From Prevotella sp. UBA3837 (GTDB lineage Bacteria > Bacteroidota > Bacteroidia > Bacteroidales > Bacteroidaceae): a stretch of DNA of 12,691 nt. This document shows, piece by piece, positions 6,931 to 12,430 of the stretch (positions are counted from its first letter, which is position 1; every line of letters begins with the position of its first letter). Under the pieces are notes generated by a model that was not told where the DNA came from, made no database searches, and saw only the letters and a list, made by a program, of their open reading frames with translations. Location of the stretch: NCBI GenBank assembly GCA_002392835.1, contig DGHX01000069.1, positions 1-12,691 of the forward strand, read 5' to 3'. A program made the position numbers and the translations under genes.

Positions 6931-6988
6931 GGAGGCCGCACAGCAAAAAAAGGAGGCCGCATTTGAAAAAAAGCGGCCTCCATTTTTT
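6931..6988. terminator. Bidirectional terminator-like hairpin built from a 21-bp repeat
   Basis: Two tandem 21-mers, 6931-6951 and 6952-6972, both read GGAGGCCGCA-N4-AAAAAAA and match at 17 of 21 positions. An inverted piece, GCGGCCTCC (6973-6981), then ATTTTTT, follows. The second copy (6952-6960) pairs perfectly with it: a 9-bp GC-rich stem, 12-nt loop, A-tract before and T-tract after, hence a terminator on both strands. It would end the fucI-fucP-mutarotase transcript and any minus-strand transcript from the pseudogene side. The first copy could pair with the same 3' arm instead. Confidence 0.75.
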
Positions 6989-7044
6989 CACGAGCGGCCC
7001 GCTTTTTATTATATACCATAGGAAAGGGTAAAAGAGCGGGCAAA

Positions 7045-7082
7045 ACCGAATAAATATTCAGTCCAATGAATAAATATACAGT
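7045..7082. promoter_or_regulatory. Tandem pair of ARG-box-like palindromes
   Basis: Two 14-bp cores, CGAATAAATATTCA (7047-7060) and TGAATAAATATACA (7067-7080), each match the ArgR operator consensus TGAATWWWWATTCA at 13 of 14 positions. They repeat with a 20-bp period, two helical turns, so that as 18-bp boxes they are 2 bp apart; paired ARG boxes in E. coli lie 2-3 bp apart. ArgR binding is inference: no argR or arginine gene is in the window, and no TAnnTTTG promoter or intact gene lies next to the pair. Confidence 0.45.
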
Positions 7083-7147
7083 TTCAGCCGGTGCTACTGC
7101 CATCAGCTTTTTGTCATTTTGCAATCCTCCCCCGCATTTCAGCAGCG

Positions 7148-7182
7148 GTGCAAGTAGTGCAAGTAGTGCAAGTAGTGCAACT
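7148..7182. repeat. Inverted copy of the 9-mer array
   Basis: GTGCAAGTA occurs three times (7148-7174) followed by GTGCAACT, so about 3.8 units. It is the reverse complement of the TACTTGCAC phase of the array at 6810-6890. It begins 5 bp beyond the stop codon of the minus-strand pseudogene, just as the other array begins 5 bp after the mutarotase stop. The two could base-pair in an RNA spanning both. Confidence 0.9.
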
Positions 7183-7187
7183 AAAAT

Positions 7188-7556
7188 TCAGGATAGCGAA
7201 AGCCCCGGATGGCTCATTCCATAATGTGCCAGGATCATCATGTCCAGCTCGTGCTCTTTTTCTTCCGTTGGCAGTGCCTGTCGCTTCATCTGCTGAATTT
7301 CCATCACCCGGCACTCGTACTCGGCATCTTCCTCGTCGGAGACGTCCTTGACAGGGATACGTCCTATGAGCACTTCACGCAGCTCACGATTACCGCCCTG
7401 TATGGGTGGGAAATCCTCGAAGAAGCAATACCGGAACAGGGCGGAATTGAAGAATGCCGCCAGATAGCCCAGATGTCGGCCCACAATCATGAAAGCCTTG
7501 TCGTTGAAATAGTAGCCGTCGGTGTCTAAATAGGAAGCAGGGGGGGGTAGCCGGTC
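7188..7556 (-). pseudogene. 3' remnant of a type IIG restriction enzyme/adenine methyltransferase
   Basis: The open frame on the minus strand is closed upstream by an in-frame TAA at 7557-7559. It encodes only the C-terminal end of a TaqI-like specificity domain, as found in Eco57I/TaqI-type N6-adenine methyltransferases: YLDTDGYYFNDKAFMIVGRH (from 7532), then YLAAFFNSALFRYCFFEDFP, then PIQGGNRELREVLIGRIPV, and a charged tail. Full proteins of this kind are several hundred to over a thousand residues and carry an NPPY methyltransferase motif; none is here. The only ATG (7488-7490) lies inside the domain. Upstream DNA encodes nothing of the family; at about 7540-7547 there is a run of eight G (C on the coding strand) close to the break. 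It is most likely a deletion or insertion remnant without activity. The family call comes from the FFNS-LFRY-F...GG-RELR pattern and is fairly confident. Confidence 0.72.
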
Positions 7557-7680
7557 TTAATTCCATAATTGATTTTCCGAGAACGTCTGCGTCCTACAGG
7601 GAGGGATGTATATTTTCTACTACAAGAAATTGCGCTCCTATCTTGAAAGTATATAATTTTTCTTAATTTGAAACGCTTTG
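7557..7680. other. Spacer between the pseudogene and the DUF3467 promoter
   Basis: This 124-bp stretch holds no gene, tRNA or promoter element that I recognise. It is A/T-rich on the right and contains short G/C-richer blocks around 7578-7608. It must contain the break point of the truncated methyltransferase gene, but no terminal inverted repeat, target-site duplication or transposase fragment is visible. Confidence 0.4.
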
Positions 7681-7712
7681 TTTGCTCATGCCGCAGGAAT
7701 GTTGTACCTTTG
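7681..7712 (+). promoter_or_regulatory. Promoter of the DUF3467 gene
   Basis: TTTG (7681-7684), 20 bp, then TACCTTTG (7705-7712) is a full match to the Bacteroidota promoter. The leader to the ATG at 7754 would be about 35 nt. This shows the DUF3467 gene has its own promoter. Confidence 0.85.
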
Positions 7713-7753
7713 CATTTCATTACAACCCAAAACCACAAAAAAACGACAGAAAA

Positions 7754-8080
7754 ATGAACAACGAAAACGAACAGAAGCAGCAGGGACTGCAGATAGAACT
7801 GCAGCCCGACAAGGCTCAGGGCGAATATTCGAACTTTGCCATCATCACCCACTCCTCGAGCGAATTCATCGTCGACTTCGCCCGCATGATGCCCGGTTTG
7901 CCGAAGGCACAGGTGCGCAGCCGCATCATCCTGGCTCCCGAGCACGCCAAGCGCCTCTTAGGTGCCCTGCAGGAGAACATCATGCGCTATGAGCGCACTT
8001 ACGGACAGATAAAGATGCCACAGCCCAACAACGAGGGCCGCACCATCGCCCCGTTCAACGTGAAGGGCGGCGAGGCCTGA
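7754..8080 (+). CDS. DUF3467 family protein
   Basis: A soluble protein of 108 residues of unknown function, beginning MNNENEQKQQGLQIEL. Hallmarks of DUF3467 are GEYSNFAIITHSSSEFIVDF (about 22-41), ARMMPGLPKAQVRSRIILAP (42-61) and the helix HAKRLLGALQENIMRYERTYG (63-83). No signal peptide, membrane segment or catalytic motif is seen. I place the start at the ATG at 7754, because the upstream in-frame ATG at 7688 lies within the promoter. In many Bacteroidota a DUF3467 gene follows rpoC, with the str operon (rpsL, rpsG, fusA) nearby; here the str operon is 3.2 kb downstream, but the upstream neighbour is a broken restriction gene, not rpoC. It is a one-gene unit with promoter and strong terminator. 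The family call is confident; there is no basis for a function. Confidence 0.9.
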   Translation: MNNENEQKQQGLQIELQPDKAQGEYSNFAIITHSSSEFIVDFARMMPGLPKAQVRSRIILAPEHAKRLLGALQENIMRYERTYGQIKMPQPNNEGRTIAPFNVKGGEA

Positions 8081-8093
8081 ACGCACAGGTACA

Positions 8094-8139
8094 CAGAAGC
8101 GGTGCACTCCACAGAAGGAGCGCACCGCTTCTGCTTTTT
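8094..8139 (+). terminator. Rho-independent terminator of the DUF3467 gene
   Basis: A perfect 12-bp stem, CAGAAGCGGTGC (8094-8105) with GCACCGCTTCTG (8122-8133), carries an inner CTCC/GGAG pairing in the loop (8107-8110 with 8117-8120). CTTTTTA follows directly. It lies 13 nt after the stop codon and is the strongest terminator in the window. Confidence 0.92.
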
Positions 8140-8176
8140 ATAAGGTTATTTAAGTTTCGCATTCGCTCAACTTTAG

Positions 8177-8203
8177 GGAGTTAAAGGAGTTAAAGGAGTT
8201 AAA
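8177..8203. repeat. Three tandem copies of GGAGTTAAA
   Basis: Three perfect 9-bp units stand end to end between the DUF3467 terminator and the glnA promoter. A 5-bp inverted repeat, AAGTT/AACTT (8152-8156, 8169-8173), lies just before. The period equals that of the YTGCACYAC arrays although the unit is unrelated. The 338-bp stretch 8081-8418 contains this, the terminator, a possible hairpin and the glnA promoter, and no gene. Confidence 0.88.
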
Positions 8204-8247
8204 GACGATAGACTTTTACCTTGTTTTTCCCTTAGGAGAAAAGATCG

Positions 8248-8285
8248 TGGAGCATAGCGCTATAGCAACAGTTTGTCTTGCTCCA
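8248..8285. other. Possible hairpin upstream of glnA
   Basis: TGGAGCA (8248-8254) and TGCTCCA (8279-8285) are perfect 7-bp inverted repeats with a 24-bp loop that itself contains the palindrome TAGCGCTA. It lies upstream of the glnA promoter, so it would not be in the glnA mRNA; it could be a protein-binding site or chance. Confidence 0.3.
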
Positions 8286-8348
8286 GCGCCAACGCATCTG
8301 CATGGTAATCATAAATATTCGCTTACACAAAATAAATGAAGCAAATAA

Positions 8349-8380
8349 TTTGGCCGTATCCCCAAAAATGACTAATTTTG
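8349..8380 (+). promoter_or_regulatory. Promoter of the glutamine synthetase gene
   Basis: TTTG (8349-8352), 20 bp, TAATTTTG (8373-8380) is a full match to the Bacteroidota promoter. Transcription would start near 8387, giving a leader of about 30 nt, and excludes the in-frame starts at 8278-8370. Confidence 0.82.
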
Positions 8381-8418
8381 CAGAAAATATTCCTAAACAT
8401 CACTATAACCCTAAAACT

Positions 8419-9960
8419 ATGGACAACAATCACCCCTACCCCGCTGCCGACGGCAAGACGCCAGCCCTCAGCCTGTCGAAGAACCTGCTGGTTTCCGAGC
8501 TGCAGAAACCGATGGCCGAGTTCACCAAGGCCGACATCATCGGCTACATCGTCAAGAACGACATACAGATGGTGAACTTCATGTATCCCGGCGGTGACGG
8601 CCGGCTAAAGACGCTCAGCTTCGTCATCAACAGCCTGGACTATCTGGACACTATCCTCACCTGCGGCGAGCGCGTGGACGGCTCGAGCCTCTTCTCGTTC
8701 ATCCAAGCCGGTTCGAGCGACCTCTACGTGCTGCCCCGCTTCCGCACCGCCTTCGTAGACCCCTTTGCCAGCATTCCCACCGTGACCATGCTCTGCTCCT
8801 TCTTCGACAAGGACGGACAGCCGCTGGAGTCGTCGCCCGAGCACACCCTGCACAAGGCCGCAGAGGCCTTCCGGCAGGTGACGGGCATGGACTTCGAGGC
8901 CATGGGCGAGCTGGAGTTCTACGTCATCAGCGACGACGAGCAGGTGTTTCCCGCCGAGGACCAGCGCGGATACCACGAGAGCGCACCCTTTGCCAAGGGC
9001 GGCGAGTTCCGCGCACGCTGCATGCACTACATTGCGCAGACAGGTGGACAGATAAAGTACGGACACTCGGAGGTGGGCAACTTCGTGCTCGAAGGAAAGA
9101 ACTACGAGCAGAACGAGATAGAATTCCTGCCTGTGCCGGTGGAGCAGGCAGCCGACCAGCTGATGCTGGCAAAGTGGATCATCCGCAGCCTGGCCTATGA
9201 AGAGGGCTACGACGTCACCTTCGCACCGAAGATTACCACGGGGAAAGCCGGTTCAGGCCTGCACATACACATGCGCATGATGAAGGAGGGCCGCAACCAG
9301 ATGCTCGCCGACGGCATGCTCAGCGAGAATGCCCGCCGCATGATAGCCGGCATGATGGACCTGGCACCCGCCATCACCGCCTTCGGCAACAAGAACCCCA
9401 CCAGCTACTTCCGCCTGGTGCCCCACCAGGAGGCTCCCACCAACGTGTGCTGGGGCGACCGCAACCGCTCGGTGCTGGTGCGTGTGCCACTGGGCTGGGC
9501 TGCCAATGCCGACATGTGCCGCACCGCCAACCCGCTGGAGCGGGAAGGGACAAGCCACTCTGCACTTAACAAGCAGACGGTGGAGATGCGCTCGCCCGAC
9601 GGCTCTGCCGACCTCTACCAGCTGCTGGCCGGCCTCTGCGTGGCCTGCCGCCACGGTTTCGAGATGGACAACGCCCTCGAGGTGGCCGAGCGAACGTACG
9701 TCAACGTAAACATACACGCCGCCGAGAATGCGGACCGTCTGAAGACGCTGGCACAGCTGCCCGACTCGTGCGTGGCCTCGGCCGACGCACTGGAGCAGCA
9801 ACGCAAGGTATTCGAGCAGTATGGAGTCTTCTCACCGTCCATGATCAACGGCATCATCCGCGAACTGCGCGCCTTCGACGACCAGACGCTGCGCAAGAAC
9901 ATCGAAAACTATCCGGAGGAGATACAGAAGCTCGTCAATCAGCATTTCCACTGCGGGTAG
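8419..9960 (+). CDS. glnA: Glutamine synthetase, type I-like
   Basis: Glutamine synthetase joins ammonia to glutamate using ATP, in the cytosol. The protein has 513 residues from the ATG at 8419. The beta-grasp domain contains VDGSSL (86-91), which carries the Asp equivalent to the ammonium-site D50 of the bacterial enzyme, and SDLYVLPRFRTAFVDPF. The catalytic domain shows ELEFYV (164-169), SEVGNFVLEG (217-226), SGLHIHM (279-285), YFRLVPHQEAP (330-340), RNRSVLVRVP (348-357) and VEMRSPDGSADLY (388-400), covering ATP, metal and glutamate ligands. The E. coli adenylylation-site motif NLYDLPP is absent; at that place the chain reads NIHAAENADRLKTLAQLP, so GlnE-type control is unlikely. It is too short for, and unlike, the 700-residue GSIII (GlnN) also found in Bacteroidota. 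A longer start at 8278 would put the N-terminus over the promoter. Its 3' end overlaps the opposing phosphoesterase gene by 26 bp. Confidence 0.92.
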   Translation: MDNNHPYPAADGKTPALSLSKNLLVSELQKPMAEFTKADIIGYIVKNDIQMVNFMYPGGDGRLKTLSFVINSLDYLDTILTCGERVDGSSLFSFIQAGSSDLYVLPRFRTAFVDPFASIPTVTMLCSFFDKDGQPLESSPEHTLHKAAEAFRQVTGMDFEAMGELEFYVISDDEQVFPAEDQRGYHESAPFAKGGEFRARCMHYIAQTGGQIKYGHSEVGNFVLEGKNYEQNEIEFLPVPVEQAADQLMLAKWIIRSLAYEEGYDVTFAPKITTGKAGSGLHIHMRMMKEGRNQMLADGMLSENARRMIAGMMDLAPAITAFGNKNPTSYFRLVPHQEAPTNVCWGDRNRSVLVRVPLGWAANADMCRTANPLEREGTSHSALNKQTVEMRSPDGSADLYQLLAGLCVACRHGFEMDNALEVAERTYVNVNIHAAENADRLKTLAQLPDSCVASADALEQQRKVFEQYGVFSPSMINGIIRELRAFDDQTLRKNIENYPEEIQKLVNQHFHCG

Positions 9961-11068
9961 ACCGCAGCGTGGCCACGACATACTCCGACTGCGTGCCGAT
10001 GCGGAACTTGCCGCCCCAGATGCCTATGCCTGAAGAGACATAATACTGTGTGGTGCCGCGCCGGTGACTGCCCCACGAGCAATCGTAGAGGGCATCGGTG
10101 ATCCACGAGATGGGCCACACCTGTCCACGATGGGTGTGGCCGCTCAGTTGGAAGTCGATGCCGCATGCCTCTGTCCGTTCGAGGTTGTAGGGCTGATGGT
10201 CGAGCACGATAGTATAGGATGATTTGAGATCCGAGGATTGAGGATTGAGGTTTTCAGTCAGCTGCGACAGAGGTTTGCGACGCCGGTTCGTGCGGTCGTC
10301 GCGCCCGATGATGACCAGCGTGCTGTCGACGACAGCGGCCGAGTCAATGAGCAGGTTGATGCGGGCATCACGATAGAACTGCTCGGCCCGCGGCTCGCCG
10401 CTGTAGTACTCATGGTTGCCCAGGCAGGCATAGACAGGGGCCTGCAGACGGCGAAGCTCGGCGGCCATGTCCTCCTCGATGAGCGGACGCACGCTGATGT
10501 CGATGATGTCACCCGCAATAAGTATCAGGTCAGGGTGCTCGCTGTTGACAAGGTCTACCCAGCGAGCCAGGTCGCTGCGTGTGTTGTGATAGCCCAGATG
10601 CAGGTCGCTCATCATCACGATGCGATAGTCACGGGGCAGAGGCTTCTGGGTAGTGACAATTAAAGGTACGCGAACCTTATTATTATAGTTCAGGCTGCCA
10701 TAGACAAAAATTGCTACGATGAAAAGCCCTACCACGGCGGCAGTCACCCAGTTGGCATGCAGCCACGCCCGTGGCACCAGCCCCACCAGCCGGCCCAGGT
10801 CAAGCACTAGGAACGTCATCACCAGATAGAGCAGCACGAAGATTGACGAGGTGCCCACCACATAGCACACCCTGGCCAACGGCAGCGGCATGCGGTCGAG
10901 CTGCCCGCTGAAATTGAGGAACAACAGTGCGAAACAGGCTGCGAGCAGGACAATAATGGCCCACCGCCACAGCCGAGAAAGGGGCAAGAGCGCCCAGAAG
11001 TGCCACCCGGCATAGACGATGCCTGCCAAGGGCAGCAACAGGAAGAGTAACATCCACATGGTTTTCAT
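9935..11068 (-). CDS. Membrane-anchored metallophosphoesterase
   Basis: The protein has 377 residues from the ATG at 11066-11068. Four hydrophobic segments (about 5-20, 36-52, 66-90, 106-124) precede a calcineurin-type phosphoesterase domain. All metal-binding motifs are present in order: SDLHLG (154-159), GDIID (186-190), GNHE (217-220), LDHQP (289-293, His291) and SGHTHRGQ (309-316). This resembles YkuE/YaeI-type phosphoesterases, which in some bacteria act on lipid-linked or nucleotide phosphates; the substrate here is unknown. An odd stretch at residues 274-283 (LNPQSSDLKS) is coded by four heptamer repeats and looks like an insertion in the loop between GNHE and the last His motif. No catalytic residue is affected. 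The gene faces glnA with a 26-bp overlap and no terminator between, and is divergent from rpsL. Confidence 0.92.
   Translation of the reverse strand: MKTMWMLLFLLLPLAGIVYAGWHFWALLPLSRLWRWAIIVLLAACFALLFLNFSGQLDRMPLPLARVCYVVGTSSIFVLLYLVMTFLVLDLGRLVGLVPRAWLHANWVTAAVVGLFIVAIFVYGSLNYNNKVRVPLIVTTQKPLPRDYRIVMMSDLHLGYHNTRSDLARWVDLVNSEHPDLILIAGDIIDISVRPLIEEDMAAELRRLQAPVYACLGNHEYYSGEPRAEQFYRDARINLLIDSAAVVDSTLVIIGRDDRTNRRRKPLSQLTENLNPQSSDLKSSYTIVLDHQPYNLERTEACGIDFQLSGHTHRGQVWPISWITDALYDCSWGSHRRGTTQYYVSSGIGIWGGKFRIGTQSEYVVATLRSTRSGNAD
10221..10248. repeat. Heptamer repeat inside the phosphoesterase gene
   Basis: Four 7-mers in a row are seen, GATTTGA, GATCCGA, GGATTGA, GGATTGA; on the coding strand this is a TCAATCC-type repeat. 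They encode residues 274-283. The period matches the non-coding heptamer arrays at 587-628 and 661-688. Confidence 0.75.
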
Positions 11069-11099
11069 TCTTTTTAATCAGAAAGCTGCTGACAGCGTG

Positions 11100-11107
11100 C
11101 AAAGGTA
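11100..11107 (-). promoter_or_regulatory. Promoter -7 element of the phosphoesterase gene
   Basis: The minus strand reads TACCTTTG at 11100-11107, a full TAnnTTTG match 31 bp upstream of the ATG. No clear TTTG is found 19-21 bp upstream, so only the -7 part is supported. Confidence 0.6.
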
Positions 11108-11190
11108 AGCATATTTTTCGGCGCCGTGCAGCGTTATTATGTTATATTTGGTTAAATTTCGTTTACGTGCACCTTTTAATGGTAAATAAG

Positions 11191-11222
11191 TTAGGTAGAA
11201 TAAGAAAAAAGTTGTACCTTTG
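11191..11222 (+). promoter_or_regulatory. Promoter of the str operon (rpsL-rpsG-fusA)
   Basis: TACCTTTG (11215-11222) is a perfect -7 element, with TTAG (11191-11194) 20 bp upstream as a weak -33. The predicted leader is about 90 nt, longer than for other genes here. It contains CCCT/AGGG (11237-11240, 11250-11253), which can form only a 4-bp stem, and then a very A/T-rich stretch just before the ATG. Confidence 0.7.
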
Positions 11223-11319
11223 CAGCCCGAAATGCACCCTTATCAGACGAGGGCGTATTGTACATGCCGAAATTTCACAATATATTATATAAATAAATAA
11301 CAAAAAAGTAAATTAAATT

Positions 11320-11706
11320 ATGCCTACAATTTCACAATTGGTTCGCAAAGGCAGAAAGGTGATCGTAGACAAGTCGAAGTCACCCGCGCTGGACAATTGT
11401 CCCCAGCGTCGTGGTGTCTGTGTGCGTGTCTACACCACGACGCCTAAGAAGCCTAATTCGGCTATGCGTAAGGTAGCCCGTGTTCGTCTGACTAACCAGA
11501 AGGAAGTCAACAGTTACATTCCCGGCGAGGGACACAACCTGCAGGAGCACAGCATCGTGCTGGTGCGCGGCGGTCGTGTGAAGGACCTCCCCGGCGTGCG
11601 TTATCACATCGTGCGCGGTACGCTTGACACCGCCGGTGTGGCCAACCGCCTGCAGCGCCGCTCGAAGTACGGAGCCAAGCGCCCGAAGGCCGCCAAGAAG
11701 AAGTAA
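11320..11706 (+). CDS. rpsL: 30S ribosomal protein S12
   Basis: S12 lies at the decoding centre of the small subunit and affects accuracy. It has 128 residues (E. coli 124) and aligns without gaps over most of its length: MPTISQLVRKGR, RRGVCVRVYTTTPKKPNSAM (31-50), GEGHNLQEHS (69-78), RGGRVKDLPGVRYHIVRG (83-100), ending in a lysine-rich tail. Lys43 and Lys88, the sites of classical streptomycin-resistance changes, are both wild type. Asp89, the residue methylthiolated in E. coli, is present. The upstream context is A/T-rich without a Shine-Dalgarno site. It is first in the str operon, with rpsG 240 nt downstream. Confidence 0.98.
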   Translation: MPTISQLVRKGRKVIVDKSKSPALDNCPQRRGVCVRVYTTTPKKPNSAMRKVARVRLTNQKEVNSYIPGEGHNLQEHSIVLVRGGRVKDLPGVRYHIVRGTLDTAGVANRLQRRSKYGAKRPKAAKKK

Positions 11707-11717
11707 GAAGAGAGGTG

Positions 11718-11810
11718 TGAGTTTTTGAGTTTTTAGTTCTTGAGTGCTCGGTGATGAGTAGGCTCGGAACTGAGTGAAAAGCTCAAACAACTCAAAAGCT
11801 CAAAAACTTA
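11718..11810 (+). promoter_or_regulatory. Long imperfect hairpin in the rpsL-rpsG spacer
   Basis: AGTTTTTGAG (11720-11729) pairs perfectly with CTCAAAAACT (11799-11808). The stem continues inward with TTTTAGTT (11731-11738) opposite AACTCAAAA (11789-11797, one bulge) and TTGAG (11740-11744) opposite CTCAA (11782-11786). It starts 12 nt after the rpsL stop. A repetitive tail of CTCAAA and ACTTA units follows to about 11829. In E. coli the S12-S7 spacer is where S7 represses its own translation; a similar role here is only inference. Confidence 0.55.
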
Positions 11811-11946
11811 CAAAACTCAGAAAACTTAAAGAAAAACGTTTTGCTGGAGAAATCTTGAGGAAAAAGGTTGAGTAAATGCCCGAGTGTGGGCGTTGAAGAC
11901 GACAGAAGAGAACAGCCCTGGCAGACAAAAACAGTAAAAACAAACA

Positions 11947-12423
11947 ATGAGAAAAGCAAAACCAAAGAAGCGTGTGATCCTGCCGGATCCCGTGTTCAAC
12001 GACACCAAAGTGTCGAAGTTCGTTAACCACCTGATGTTCGACGGCAAGAAGTCGAAGTCGTATGAAATCTTCTACAACTCCCTGGAGATTGTGAAGAACA
12101 AGATGAAGGATGCCGAGAAGACTCCGCTGGAGATTTGGAAGCAGGCACTGGACAACATCACCCCCCAGGTGGAGGTGAAGAGCCGCCGTATTGGCGGTGC
12201 TACCTTCCAGGTGCCCACCGAGATTCGCCCTGACCGCAAGGAGAGCGTCTCGATGAAGAACATGATCAGCTTCGCACGCAAGCGTAGCGGCAAGTCGATG
12301 GCCGACAAGCTGGCTGCCGAGATTATGGATGCCTTCAACAACCAGGGCGGTGCCTTCAAGCGTAAGGAGGACATGCACCGCATGGCCGAGGCTAACCGTG
12401 CTTTCGCACACTTCCGCTTCTAA
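11947..12423 (+). CDS. rpsG: 30S ribosomal protein S7
   Basis: S7 starts assembly of the 30S head by binding the 3' domain of 16S rRNA and lines the E site. It has 158 residues, the normal size. Seen are the opening MRKAKPKKRVILPDPVFNDT, KFVNHLMFDGKKSKSYEIFY (22-41), TPLEIWKQALDNITPQVEVK (59-78), RRIGGATFQVPTEIRPDRK (80-98), and AFNNQGGAFKRKEDMHRMAE followed by ANRAFAHFRF at the end. The ATG is preceded by AAAACAAACA with no Shine-Dalgarno site, nearly the same context as fusA. It is the second gene of the str operon, 240 nt after rpsL and 206 nt before fusA; both gaps are long for this operon and full of folded repeats. Confidence 0.98.
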   Translation: MRKAKPKKRVILPDPVFNDTKVSKFVNHLMFDGKKSKSYEIFYNSLEIVKNKMKDAEKTPLEIWKQALDNITPQVEVKSRRIGGATFQVPTEIRPDRKESVSMKNMISFARKRSGKSMADKLAAEIMDAFNNQGGAFKRKEDMHRMAEANRAFAHFRF

Positions 12424-12430
12424 GCATAAG

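Noticed and set aside
6765..7031. An open frame with an LHHLHYLHY-type repeat peptide
   Set aside because: It starts inside the mutarotase gene in another frame, and the repeat peptide simply follows from the 9-bp array. There is no promoter or start context.
6915..7124. A 69-codon minus-strand frame across the terminator and ARG-like region
   Set aside because: It runs through a terminator hairpin and direct repeats, begins with TTG, and shows no family resemblance.
6810..7182. CRISPR array
   Set aside because: The units are 9 bp and contiguous, without unique spacers, and no cas gene is present.
7557..7680. Insertion sequence or attachment site at the restriction-gene break
   Set aside because: No terminal inverted repeats, target duplication, tRNA or transposase/integrase fragment could be seen.
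7526..7945. A 139-codon minus-strand frame that could be the missing 5' part of the restriction gene joined by slippage at the G8 run
   Set aside because: Its sequence is antisense to the DUF3467 gene and promoter and shows no methyltransferase motif, so slippage would not restore a working enzyme.
11223..11319. Riboswitch or attenuator in the rpsL leader
   Set aside because: Only a 4-bp CCCT/AGGG pairing is seen and the rest is A/T-rich; no known aptamer core is recognisable.
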